A stretch of DNA of 55,359 bases from Actinomycetota bacterium (GTDB lineage Bacteria; Actinomycetota; Thermoleophilia; Miltoncostaeales; Miltoncostaeaceae), in NCBI GenBank assembly GCA_963169235.1, contig CAUJCX010000004.1, positions 1 through 55,359 on the forward strand, read 5' to 3'. Positions 8,345-16,682 of the stretch are shown in pieces; within the stretch, counting starts at the first letter, position 1, and every line of letters starts with the position of its first letter. Both the position numbers and the translations under genes were made by a program. A model generated the notes under the pieces. It searched no databases. It saw nothing but the letters and a program-made list of their open reading frames with translations, and had not been told where the DNA came from.

Positions 8345-8824
8345 CTAGCGCTCGGCCGACGACTTCGGTGCGGGCGACGCCTGCGACGGGGTCGTCGCCT
8401 TGGCGGGCGCGGGGGCGACGTCGACGGGGGTCAGGGGCGCCGTCGGCGGCGCGGCCGGGGCCGGCGCGGGCGCCGCGGCGGCCGGGGCCGGGCGCTTCTT
8501 CGCGTCGGTGCGCGGGCACGGCGCCGCGACCTCGGCGCTGCGGATGGCGCCGCAGCGGCGGGCGGCCGGGCGCGAACAGTCGGCGCGGCTCGGCGCGCAC
8601 GCCGGGGCGGAGACGTCGGTGGCCCGGGGAGCGGCCTGCACCAGCGTCGGCTGCTGCCGGGCCTCGGGTTGCGTCACGTGCGATCCCACCACGTCGGCGA
8701 CGATCACGGTGCTCGCCGCCAGCGCGCTCAGTAGCACCGACGCCGCCAGCACGTGCCGGATGCCGGTCTTGACGCGGCGGGGTGGCGGCTGATCAGCGGC
8801 GTGTCGGTCGGGACGGGACTCCAC
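8345..8824 (-). CDS. Hypothetical membrane-anchored Ala/Pro-rich protein
   Basis: A protein of 159 residues from a GTG start. A basic N-terminus is followed by one hydrophobic segment (about residues 25-45: VLAASVLLSALAASTVIVADVV), then an outside part with several Cys residues (CAPSRADC, RRCGAI, APCPRT) and a long Ala/Pro/Lys tail. This looks like an N-terminally anchored extracytoplasmic protein of low complexity. No family is recognised. It ends exactly where the preceding convergent gene ends. Reality is supported only by the topology pattern and by filling the gap before dinB; it could also be a GC-rich spurious frame. Confidence 0.5.
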   Translation of the reverse strand: MESRPDRHAADQPPPRRVKTGIRHVLAASVLLSALAASTVIVADVVGSHVTQPEARQQPTLVQAAPRATDVSAPACAPSRADCSRPAARRCGAIRSAEVAAPCPRTDAKKRPAPAAAAPAPAPAAPPTAPLTPVDVAPAPAKATTPSQASPAPKSSAER

Positions 8825-8899
8825 AACGTCACGATGTCATACACCCGCGTTTCGATGCACCCCCGAAACTGTGTTTGAGACGGACTTCTCATAAGGTCG

Positions 8900-10021
8900 T
8901 TACATGGCCGACATGTTGCCCGGATGGTCGGCGGGCATCGACATCTGCCCGGCGGGGTCGGGCAGGCCGGGGGCGGGGGCACGGGCGGCCTCATCGACGA
9001 AGCCCGCGAGGCGCACGCCCAGCAGGCGCACCGGCAGCGGCGGGGCGTACTCGCGCAGCAGGGTGCGGGCCACGCGGGCGATGGTGGCCGCATCGTCCAC
9101 CGGCCCCGGCAGCGTGCGCGCGCGCGTGACCGTCGTCCAGTCGGACAGGCGCACCTTGATGGCCACGGTGCGCCCGCGGCGGCCGCCCCGGTGGACGCTG
9201 CCCTCCAGCCGCTCGCTGAGGTGCCCGAGCGTCTCCTCCATCGCGGCGGGGTCGGTGATGTCCTCGTCGAACGTCACCTCGCTGGACACCGACTTGGCGG
9301 GACCCGGATCGGTGACCACCGGGGAGTCGTCGTGGAACCACCCCAACGCGTGCAGCGCGCGTCCCCACCGCTCGCCGAAGCGGCGCGCCAGGTCGTCGGG
9401 ATCGGCGGCCTGCAGCTCGCCGATGCGGTGGATGCCCATCGCGGCCAGGCGCTCGGCCGAGCGGGGTCCGATGCCCGGCAGGCGCCGCACGCCGGCCGAC
9501 GCGAAGCGGCGGGCCGCCTCCTCGCGTCCCATCGCGGTGAACGCCGCGGGCTTGCCCACGTCGGAGCAGCACTTCGCCACCAGCCGGGACGGCCCCAGCC
9601 CCACCGACAACTGCACGCCGGTGGCCTCCAGCACGTCGGCGACCGCCGCGCGCAGCACCGCCACCGGGCGCGGCGTGCCCGTGAGATCGGCGTACGACTC
9701 GTCGATGCCCATGCGCTGAAGCCGGTCGAGGTGGGTGCCGACGCGCGCCCACACGCGGCGGGACGCCTCGGAGTAGGCCGCGTGGTCGGGGGGGATGACC
9801 ACGGCGTGAGGGCACAGCCGCAGCGCGGTGGCGGCAGGCATGGCCGATCCCACGCCGAAGGCGCGCGCCTCGTACGACGCCGTGGTCACCACCGAGCGGG
9901 GGCCGTTGCCCGCGACGATCACGGGCAGGCCCCGCAGCTCGGGCCGCCGCAGCAACTCCACGGTGGCGAAGAACGCGTCGCAGTCGAGGTGGGCGATCAC
10001 CCGTGGCCGAGCGTCCGGCAT
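8900..10021 (-). CDS. dinB: DNA polymerase IV (Y-family translesion polymerase)
   Basis: A protein of 373 residues with the Y-family layout. The palm metal residues are in HLDCDAFFATVE and GIDESYADLT. The finger region (VVTTASYEARAFGVGSAMPAA) is clear, a helix-hairpin-helix lies at RRLPGIGPRSAERLAAMGI, and the little-finger domain follows. The usual SIDEAYLD is GIDESYAD here, with both acidic residues kept. It copies damaged DNA templates without proofreading. The C-terminal tail after PVRLLGVRLAGF is short and lacks a clear beta-clamp pentapeptide. No LexA-type box was recognised in the short upstream region. Confidence 0.96.
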   Translation of the reverse strand: MPDARPRVIAHLDCDAFFATVELLRRPELRGLPVIVAGNGPRSVVTTASYEARAFGVGSAMPAATALRLCPHAVVIPPDHAAYSEASRRVWARVGTHLDRLQRMGIDESYADLTGTPRPVAVLRAAVADVLEATGVQLSVGLGPSRLVAKCCSDVGKPAAFTAMGREEAARRFASAGVRRLPGIGPRSAERLAAMGIHRIGELQAADPDDLARRFGERWGRALHALGWFHDDSPVVTDPGPAKSVSSEVTFDEDITDPAAMEETLGHLSERLEGSVHRGGRRGRTVAIKVRLSDWTTVTRARTLPGPVDDAATIARVARTLLREYAPPLPVRLLGVRLAGFVDEAARAPAPGLPDPAGQMSMPADHPGNMSAM

Positions 10022-10064
10022 GCGCGCACCCTAGCGATGCGAACAGACGTTCCGTCGCCCGAGA

Positions 10065-11132
10065 TCAGTCCTCGGGACCCACCAGGCGGTTGCGCCCGCG
10101 CTGCTTGGCCTCGTAGAGGCGACGGTCGGCCACCACGTACAGCTGCGTCACTTCCACTGCGTCGTCCGGTGCGTGGGCCAGCCCGGCGCTCAGCGTGAAC
10201 CGGGTGCCGTGCGTCGCGCCCCGCTCGTTCGCGCCCCGCACGACCGCCTCGCCGCGCGCCATGGCCTCGCCGCGCGAGCACCCCATCATCAGCACCGCGA
10301 ACTCGTCGCCGCCCAGGCGGCTGACGATGTCGGAGTCGTGTGCGTGCTCCCGCAGATGGTCGGCGACCCCGACCAGGGCGGCGTCCCCTCCCGGATGGCC
10401 GAACGCGTCGTTGATGTCCTTGAACAGGTCGACGTCCACCACCATCAGCGCCATCGCTGCGCCGGCGGGCTCCGCCAGCGCGGCGGCGGCCGCCTCGTCG
10501 AGCACCCACCGCGACGCCAGACCGGTCAGCGCGTCCTGACTGGCCATACGCGCCAGCTCGTCCTCGGCGTCGTGGGCCGCCTTCTGCGCCCGGGTCAGCA
10601 CCACGGCCGTGATCACCAGCGCCGTGCCGAAGTAGAAGAGGCTGGAATCCTGTTCCGGCGCGACGGTGAGCACCGTCACGATCGCCATGACCACGGCCCA
10701 GCCCGTCACGACCGCTGCGGCGGCCGGCCGCAGGAAGTACGCGGCGTACAGCACGGGCAGCACCAGGAACACCTGTGAACCCGCGCTGGCGTCGTGGCTG
10801 AGCACGTTCGTCGCAGCCGTCAGCGTGAGCACCGCGACCGAAACGGGGACGCCCACCACGAACGGGTGCCCGGCGCCCTTGCGTCTGCCCCACAGCGCCG
10901 TGAGGAACAGGACTGCGGGCATCAGCACGGTGTTCACCAGCACCAGGCCCGGCCCCTGATGGCGGCCCGCTGCAGAGACGGGGCCGAACAGCACCAGCGT
11001 GGCGAGGCTCTTCACCATGATCACGCCCGCCCCGCACGCCAGCATCAGCGTCCCGATGCGCACGGCGTCCACGACGTCGCGAGGCTCAGCGTGGCGCCGC
11101 CATCCGGTGGAAGGGACCGGGGTGGGCGTCAC
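10065..11132 (-). CDS. Membrane diguanylate cyclase, downstream copy of a tandem pair
   Basis: About 355 residues. Roughly six membrane helices (residues 20-200) precede a GGDEF domain with an intact RLGGDEFAVLM active site and the DVDLFKDINDAFGHPGGD substrate loop. It should make c-di-GMP from two GTP. The GTG start at 11132 overlaps the stop of the upstream cyclase gene (GTGA), so translation is coupled. The sensor regions of the two are clearly related (SHDASAGSQVFLVLPVLYAAYFLRPA here against THDATPGAQIMFVVPVVYGAYWLRPA upstream), showing a tandem duplication. A much longer frame starting near 12191 also covers this gene, but its first half is a shadow of the upstream gene. Confidence 0.93.
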   Translation of the reverse strand: MTPTPVPSTGWRRHAEPRDVVDAVRIGTLMLACGAGVIMVKSLATLVLFGPVSAAGRHQGPGLVLVNTVLMPAVLFLTALWGRRKGAGHPFVVGVPVSVAVLTLTAATNVLSHDASAGSQVFLVLPVLYAAYFLRPAAAAVVTGWAVVMAIVTVLTVAPEQDSSLFYFGTALVITAVVLTRAQKAAHDAEDELARMASQDALTGLASRWVLDEAAAAALAEPAGAAMALMVVDVDLFKDINDAFGHPGGDAALVGVADHLREHAHDSDIVSRLGGDEFAVLMMGCSRGEAMARGEAVVRGANERGATHGTRFTLSAGLAHAPDDAVEVTQLYVVADRRLYEAKQRGRNRLVGPED

Positions 11133-12238
11133 AGGGCCACCACCACGCGGTCCCGGCCGGCTCGCTTGGCGCGGTACAGCGCGTCGTCGGAGGCCGCGTA
11201 CAGGGCCTCGACGTCGGTGGCATGGGTCGGGGCGTGGGCGACTCCGGCGCTGAGCGACAGGGAGACGCTCGTGCCGGTGACGTCCATGGGGGCGTCGCGG
11301 ACGTGGGCCAGCATCGACTCGGCCCGCTGGACGGCGGCGGCGGCGCCACAGCCGGGGAGGAGCACCGCGAGCTCGTCGCCGCCGATGCGGCACACAAGGT
11401 CGCCGGGCCGCGTGGCGGCGCGGATCGCGCGGGTCACGAACGCCAGCGCCGCGTCGCCGACGGGGTGCCCGTACGTGTCGTTCACCACCTTGAAGCGGTC
11501 GAGGTCGAGGATCACCAGGGCCGTTCCCGCGGCGTCGGGCGTGGCCAGCGATTCGGCGAGCGCCCGGTCGAGCACCTGCCTTTGGTGCGCCCCGGTGATG
11601 GGGTCGATCAAGGCCCGCCGCTCCAGCTCGGCGCGGACGCGGTTGCGCGTGCGGCGCGACGCGATCAGCACGAGCGCCAGCGCCACCAGCACCGATGTGC
11701 CGTACACCGTGTCGTGGAACGCCGCCCTGGCGGGGAGCTGGGTGACCGTCGTGAGGACGAGCGCCACCAGCACGGCGCCCAGCGACAACAGCCCACCCGC
11801 GGGACGTAGCCAGTACGCGCCGTACACGACGGGCACCACGAACATGATCTGCGCCCCGGGCGTGGCGTCGTGCGTCACGAGGTTGAGCGCCACCTGCATG
11901 GCCGTTCCCACCAGCGGCAGCGCGATGGCGATGGGCGCCGACAGCCCCTTCGTGCGGCGAAGCAGCTGCCCCACCAGGAACAGCGAACCGATCACCGCGA
12001 AGGCCACGAGCCACTCCCACGGCGACCGGTCCGGCGCGTGAACGCGCCCCCACGGGCGGACGTGTTCCATCGCCTCGCTCACGAGCGTCGCGCCCAGGAT
12101 CGCCCAACCGCCCGCCTCGAACATCCAGGCCGCGCCGAGACGCGCCTCCCGTGCGTTCCAGGGGCCGAAGCCGTCGACCCACGCCCGCCACGACCTGCCG
12201 GTGACGGCGTCGCCCGGCGTCGGCAAGGGATGCGTCAC
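11129..12238 (-). CDS. Membrane diguanylate cyclase, upstream copy of a tandem pair
   Basis: A protein of 369 residues with about six membrane helices and a C-terminal GGDEF domain. The signature is CRIGGDELAVLLPG: the Phe of GGDEF is Leu, while the catalytic Gly-Gly-Asp-Glu is kept, so activity is likely. The substrate loop DLDRFKVVNDTYGHPVGD is normal. It is paralogous to, and translationally coupled with, the next gene. Two cyclases with related but diverged membrane sensors in one transcript suggest either paired signals or a heterodimer. The start lies 24 bases from the divergent thymidine kinase gene, so the promoters must be very compact. Confidence 0.93.
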   Translation of the reverse strand: MTHPLPTPGDAVTGRSWRAWVDGFGPWNAREARLGAAWMFEAGGWAILGATLVSEAMEHVRPWGRVHAPDRSPWEWLVAFAVIGSLFLVGQLLRRTKGLSAPIAIALPLVGTAMQVALNLVTHDATPGAQIMFVVPVVYGAYWLRPAGGLLSLGAVLVALVLTTVTQLPARAAFHDTVYGTSVLVALALVLIASRRTRNRVRAELERRALIDPITGAHQRQVLDRALAESLATPDAAGTALVILDLDRFKVVNDTYGHPVGDAALAFVTRAIRAATRPGDLVCRIGGDELAVLLPGCGAAAAVQRAESMLAHVRDAPMDVTGTSVSLSLSAGVAHAPTHATDVEALYAASDDALYRAKRAGRDRVVVAL

Positions 12239-12262
12239 GCTCGCCCGCTAGGGTCCCGGGTC

Positions 12263-12880
12263 ATGATCAGGAATCAGCCCTCGTGTGGTGGGTGGATCGA
12301 AGCGGTGTGCGGACCCATGTTCAGTGGGAAAAGCGAGGAGCTGATCCGGCGGCTGCGGCGCGCGGAGATCGCCGGTCAGGCGGTGATGATAGCCAAGCCG
12401 CGCATCGACGACCGTTACGACATCGGCCATGTCGTAAGTCACTCAGGGCATCGTATCCGGGCGGTCGGGGTGGACGACCCGGGGGCGATCGTGCGCATGG
12501 CCGCCGGTTGCCACGTGGTGGGCATCGACGAGGTGCAGTTCTTCGGCGGCGAGGTCGTCGACGCGCTGGTCGCGCTGGCCGACGGTGGCATGCGGGTGAT
12601 CGCCGCGGGCCTCGATCTGGACTTCCGCGGCGAGCCGTTCGGGCCCATGCCGCAGCTGCTCGCCCGGGCCGAGCTGGTGGACAAGCTCCAAGCCGTCTGC
12701 CTGTGTTGCGGCGGCCCGGCGACGCGCACGCAGCGGCTGGTGGACGGCGTGCCCGCCCCGTTCGACGGGGCCACCATCCAGGTGGGTGCGCTCGACGCGT
12801 ACGAGGCGCGGTGCCGTGGGTGCTTCGAGCAGGGCGACGCCCACTCCTGGGGCGAGCAGACCTCGTTCGCAGGGCTCTGA
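12263..12880 (+). CDS. tdk: Thymidine kinase (type II)
   Basis: A protein of 205 residues. The P-loop GPMFSGKS, the DEVQFF Walker-B segment and the C-terminal lasso (DAYEARCRGCFE) are typical of small type II thymidine kinases. Four zinc-ligand cysteines occur as C-x2-C near CLCCGG and as CRGC. It phosphorylates thymidine to dTMP in nucleoside salvage. The ATG at 12263 gives the usual family length; longer in-frame starts run into the divergent cyclase gene. Confidence 0.97.
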   Translation: MIRNQPSCGGWIEAVCGPMFSGKSEELIRRLRRAEIAGQAVMIAKPRIDDRYDIGHVVSHSGHRIRAVGVDDPGAIVRMAAGCHVVGIDEVQFFGGEVVDALVALADGGMRVIAAGLDLDFRGEPFGPMPQLLARAELVDKLQAVCLCCGGPATRTQRLVDGVPAPFDGATIQVGALDAYEARCRGCFEQGDAHSWGEQTSFAGL

Positions 12881-12919
12881 CACCGCCCCCACCCGGCCCG
12901 GGAGGCGCCGCGCCGCAGG

Positions 12920-14149
12920 ATGAGTAGGATGCCCGCCGTGCATCGTCGCATCGCCATCGTCGCCTCGGGGGTCATGGTCGCCCTCGGGGTGGTGGCCGTC
13001 GCAGGCTGCTCCGACGACGACGCCGGCACCACGACGTCCGCCCCGACGGCGGCGGCCACCCGGCCCGCCACGTCGTCACCCGCGGCCGAGGGCCTCGCCA
13101 TCGGCGTGCAGGACGACCGCATGATCTGGCTCAACGAGCAGCCGGCTGAGCGTATGGAGCGGGCGGCGGCGCTGGGCGTGAAGCTGGTGCGCGTCGATCT
13201 GCGCTGGGACATGGTGGCGCCCGCGCGTCCGACGCGCCCCACCGACCCCGCCGACCCCGCCTACACGTGGGCCCGGTACGACCAGATCGTGGACGCCGCC
13301 AGGGAGCGCGGCATCCGCGTGCTGTTCACGGTGTGGGGTACGCCGTCCTGGGCCCGCGTCACCGACCCCGCCGTGGCCGACGTGAAGGACTTCCGTGATC
13401 AGCCGTTCGGCGCGCGGCCGCGCGACCCCGCCGACGCCGGCCGCTTCGCCCAGGCCGCGGCCACCCGGTATGCCCCCCGGGGCGTGCACATGTGGGAGGC
13501 GTGGAACGAGCCCAACGGGCCCATGTACCTGCGGCCCCAGTACCGGCGCGAGGGCAGCCGCTGGGTGCCCGAATCGCCCCGCATCTACGCGCAGATCCTC
13601 AGAGCGATGTACGCGGGCTTCACGCGTGCCGACCCGGACGCCGTGGTGGCCGGGGGTGCCACGGCCCCGGTGGGCGACCGGGATGTGGCCAACTGCCCGC
13701 TGGCCAAGCAGAACTGCCGCGTCACGCCCCAGGCGTTCGTCACGGCGCTCAACGCGCTGCGGCCGCCGATGGACGCGTACGCCCACCACCCGTACCCCAG
13801 CCGCCCGCCGACCGACGCCATCAACCCCAAGGCCGGCTACATCGACCTCTACAGCCTGTCGGTGCTGACCGGGCTGATGGACGCGGGCTACCTGCGCGGC
13901 AAGCCCGTGTGGGTCACCGAGTTCGGTGTCGCCACGAAGGACGTGCCGAACTACCACTTCTTCCGCACCCCGGAGCTCCAGAAGGAGTACCTGGTCGACG
14001 CGCTGACGCGGCTGCGCGCCAATCCCCGGGTGAAGGTGTTCGTGTGGTACCTGATGCAGGACAACGGCAGCTGGGCGTCCGGCCTGTACGACGAGGCGGG
14101 AGCCCCCAAGCCCGCGGCCGCCGAGATGCGCGCCCAGGCGGGCGGCTGA
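12920..14149 (+). CDS. Secreted lipoprotein with a glycoside-hydrolase (clan A, GH39/GH5-like) fold
   Basis: A protein of about 409 residues. An N-terminal lipobox (VAVAGC) implies lipid attachment outside the membrane, followed by a Thr/Ala/Pro linker. The catalytic domain shows the clan GH-A pattern: the acid/base glutamate in WEAWNEPN (Glu197 from this start) and the nucleophile in VWVTEFGVA (Glu334), with a (beta/alpha)8-like arrangement. The sugar substrate is unknown. The start is uncertain: ATG at 12920, ATG at 12929 and GTG at 12938 are all in frame, and the last two have AGTAGGA or GTAGGAT just upstream. It ends one base before the convergent EamA stop. Confidence 0.88.
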   Translation: MSRMPAVHRRIAIVASGVMVALGVVAVAGCSDDDAGTTTSAPTAAATRPATSSPAAEGLAIGVQDDRMIWLNEQPAERMERAAALGVKLVRVDLRWDMVAPARPTRPTDPADPAYTWARYDQIVDAARERGIRVLFTVWGTPSWARVTDPAVADVKDFRDQPFGARPRDPADAGRFAQAAATRYAPRGVHMWEAWNEPNGPMYLRPQYRREGSRWVPESPRIYAQILRAMYAGFTRADPDAVVAGGATAPVGDRDVANCPLAKQNCRVTPQAFVTALNALRPPMDAYAHHPYPSRPPTDAINPKAGYIDLYSLSVLTGLMDAGYLRGKPVWVTEFGVATKDVPNYHFFRTPELQKEYLVDALTRLRANPRVKVFVWYLMQDNGSWASGLYDEAGAPKPAAAEMRAQAGG

Positions 14150-15007
14150 TCAGCCCCCGGCCTGCGAGGCCACCACGGCGACGCCACAGGCGGTGACGGC
14201 GATCGCCGCCAGCTGCATGCGGGTGAGGCGCTCCCGGAAGAACAGGTAGCCGCCGACGGTCGCGAACACCGCGAACTGCGACGCCATCACGGACGCGACG
14301 GCCACCGAGTCGCGGGCCCCCAGCGCGAACGCCACCAAGCCTCCCACCTCGGCGACGCCCGCCGCAGCGGCCCACACGGCCCGCCGGCCGGGCGGGAACA
14401 CGCGGCGGCCGCCGGCGATGGCGGCGGCGATCACCATCACGCCGATGAGCCGGGCGGGAAGCGTGACCCACGCCAGCGGCACCAGGCTGCTCACCTTGCC
14501 GCTCGCGACCAGGTTCACCGCGAAGCAGGCGGCGCCGGCGAGCGCCAGCGCCAGCGTCGGGGCCAGCGGACGGGGAGGCGCCGACGCGTCCGGCACCGGC
14601 GCCGCCGCGGCCACCGTCACCACGCCCGCGACCACCACCAGCATGCCGACGAGCGTCAGCGGGCCGGGACGCTCGCCCAGCGCGATGGCCCCCAGGGCCG
14701 CCAGGGCACCCTCCGACGACGTGATGCTGCTGACCACCGCGACGTGACCGCGGGCGAGGGCCGCGTACATGAACGCCAGGCCCAGGAGGTTCCCGGAGCC
14801 CGCCAGCGCCAGCCACCCCGCCGACGTGCGGGTCAGCGTGCCGTCGTTCACCGTGAACGCCACCAGCGGGGCCGAGATGAGGAAGCCGGCCATCACCACC
14901 CACGTGAGCGTCGGGATGAGGCCGATGCCGCGGGACGAGCGCGCCGCCAGAAGCGTGGATGACGCCCAGCCCAGCGCCGCGGCCAAGCCGCCCAGGAGGG
15001 CCGTCAC
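14150..15007 (-). CDS. EamA/DMT-family transporter
   Basis: About 285 residues with ten hydrophobic segments arranged as two repeats of five, as in the drug/metabolite transporter superfamily. SSITSSEGALAALGAIALGERPGPLTLVGMLVVVAGV and VASVMASQFAVFATVGGYLFFRERLTRMQLAAIAVTACGV are the paired EamA signatures with the conserved acidic-Arg loops. The GTG start at 15007 overlaps the birA stop (GTGA), so it is made from the birA transcript. The substrate is not predictable. Coupling to birA hints at a link to biotin or a related metabolite, but that is inference. Confidence 0.9.
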   Translation of the reverse strand: MTALLGGLAAALGWASSTLLAARSSRGIGLIPTLTWVVMAGFLISAPLVAFTVNDGTLTRTSAGWLALAGSGNLLGLAFMYAALARGHVAVVSSITSSEGALAALGAIALGERPGPLTLVGMLVVVAGVVTVAAAAPVPDASAPPRPLAPTLALALAGAACFAVNLVASGKVSSLVPLAWVTLPARLIGVMVIAAAIAGGRRVFPPGRRAVWAAAAGVAEVGGLVAFALGARDSVAVASVMASQFAVFATVGGYLFFRERLTRMQLAAIAVTACGVAVVASQAGG

Positions 15008-15981
15008 GTGAGGTCGTGGTGCACGCGGGTCACCTCTCCGGCCGCCAGCGTCTGCGGTCCCGCGGGCGTGTGCACCACGAGGCGCCCCTGCCCGTCGACC
15101 CCGGCCGCCGTCCCCGCGACGTCGTGATCGCCGACGGTCACGGTGACGCCGTGGCCGTCCAGCAGGTCGCGCGCGGCGAACGCGGCCAGGGCCGGTCCCG
15201 GGCCGACGTCGCGCCACTCGTCCATGCGGCGCGCGAGGTGGGTGACCACGTCGCACACCACGTCGTGGCGCCGGCGGGGCGCGGCGTCCGTGCTGACGGC
15301 ACCCGGCCGCCAGCGGGCGTCGGCGACGGCGGGCACGCCGTGCACGTTGACGCCGATCCCGGCCACGATCCATGCGACGCCGCTCTCGTCGGCGCCCAGC
15401 TCGCAGAGGATGCCGCACACCTTGCGGCCCCCGATCACCAGGTCGTTGGGCCAGATGACGCCGACGCCGTCGCCGAGCGCGTCGGCCACGGCCACCGCGA
15501 CGAGGATGGGTACGACGCCGGCGTCGGCCACGTCCACCCGCGGGCGCGTCAGCACCGACATCAGCACCGCGTCGCCGGGGCGTGCGGCCCAGGTGCGTCC
15601 GCGGCGGCCCCGCCCGGCGGTCTGGACGTCGGCGCCCACCACCAGCCCGGCGGGGGCGCCGGCCCGGGCCGCGGCGACGGCGTCGTCGTTGGTCGACCCC
15701 GTGGACGCCGACCAGCGCACCGGGCCCATCCCCGCCCCGGCGACGGCCTCGGTGGCGGCCAGGCCGGACACGGGGTCGGCGTCGTCGGCCAGGCGGTAGC
15801 CGTCGCGCACGCCGTCCACCGCCACCCCGGCGCGGCGCAGCGCGTCCACGTGGCGGTGGACGGCCGCGCGTGAGCAGCCCAGCCGCTCCGCCAGCTCCTG
15901 GCCCGACACGCTGGCCTGGTCGCGCCCGCTCACCAGCGCGGCCAGCACCTGCTCGCGACGCGCGTCGGCGTCCGTCGTCAC
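15004..15981 (-). CDS. birA: Biotin-protein ligase with N-terminal repressor domain (BirA)
   Basis: About 325 residues from the GTG at 15981; a TTG at 16008 would add nine residues. An N-terminal helix-turn-helix (SGQELAERLGCSRAAVHRHVDALRRAG) marks a group II BirA that both biotinylates carboxyl carriers and represses biotin genes. The catalytic domain has TGSTNDDA, the biotinyl-AMP loop GRGRRGRTW, and WPNDLVIGGRKVCGILCE, with the SH3-like C-terminus. It is divergent from the biotin transporter cluster starting with bioY, the expected target. No clear BirA palindrome was found in the 117 bases between them. Confidence 0.95.
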   Translation of the reverse strand: MTTDADARREQVLAALVSGRDQASVSGQELAERLGCSRAAVHRHVDALRRAGVAVDGVRDGYRLADDADPVSGLAATEAVAGAGMGPVRWSASTGSTNDDAVAAARAGAPAGLVVGADVQTAGRGRRGRTWAARPGDAVLMSVLTRPRVDVADAGVVPILVAVAVADALGDGVGVIWPNDLVIGGRKVCGILCELGADESGVAWIVAGIGVNVHGVPAVADARWRPGAVSTDAAPRRRHDVVCDVVTHLARRMDEWRDVGPGPALAAFAARDLLDGHGVTVTVGDHDVAGTAAGVDGQGRLVVHTPAGPQTLAAGEVTRVHHDLT

Positions 15982-16098
15982 GGCTGTACGGTCATTGCCG
16001 TGACGCAACGTCTATCGTGGCGGGGTGCGCGTGGCGCCGCGGGTCGGGCCGCAAGGGGGGCGTGCTTCATCAACACCTCGTACCGGAGGACGGACTCC

Positions 16099-16674
16099 AT
16101 GGATGCCTCGCGCATCGCACGTATCGCGGTCTTCGCAGGCGTGGTCGCCGTGATGGGCACCACGCCGGCGGTCAGCGTACCGGGCATCGCGGTCCCCATC
16201 ACGCTGCAGACCCTCGGGGTGATGCTGGCGGGGCTGATGCTGAGCCCCCTCGAGGCGTTCCTCGCGATGGCGTTGTTCGTGGGGATGGTCGCCACCGGGC
16301 TGCCCCTCCTGCCCGGCGGGCGTGGGGGCCTGGCGGTGTTCACCGGGCCCAGCGCGGGCTTCCTCCTGGGGTTCGCGCCCGCCGCGGCGGCGATCGCGGC
16401 GCTGGCGCCCGTGGCGCGCCGGGCGACGCAGGGGCGGTCGAGCGCGTGGACCACGGCCGGGTACTTCGCGAGCGCCGTACTGGGCGGCATCGTGGTGCTG
16501 TACGCCGTCGGCGTGCCGGTGGGGGCGTGGAACACGGGCACGTCGCCCGGCACGTTCCTGCGGGGATCGATGGTGTTCCTGCCGGGCGACCTGCTGAAGG
16601 CCGCGGGCGCGGCCGCGGTGGCGGTGTCGGTGTTCCGGGCCGCCCCGTTCCTGCGCCCCCAGGTCGCCCGCTAG
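16099..16674 (+). CDS. bioY: BioY, biotin-binding S component of an ECF transporter
   Basis: About 191 residues with six hydrophobic segments. TPAVSVPGIAVPITLQTLGVMLAGLMLSP is the BioY signature, and the GGRGGLAVFTGPSAGFLLGF loop is typical. The ATG at 16099 is chosen for its upstream CCGGAGGA and because the family begins here; the longer reading frame upstream is not conserved. With the ATPase BioM and the transmembrane BioN encoded 2.6 kb downstream, it forms a dedicated biotin uptake system. The two enzyme genes between them are part of a known association (B. subtilis yhfU-yhfT-yhfS). Confidence 0.95.
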   Translation: MDASRIARIAVFAGVVAVMGTTPAVSVPGIAVPITLQTLGVMLAGLMLSPLEAFLAMALFVGMVATGLPLLPGGRGGLAVFTGPSAGFLLGFAPAAAAIAALAPVARRATQGRSSAWTTAGYFASAVLGGIVVLYAVGVPVGAWNTGTSPGTFLRGSMVFLPGDLLKAAGAAAVAVSVFRAAPFLRPQVAR

Positions 16675-16682
16675 GGCCCGCC

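Noticed and set aside
15982-16098. BirA palindrome in the birA/bioY gap
   Set aside because: I found no convincing inverted repeat resembling known BirA sites, so no operator was annotated.
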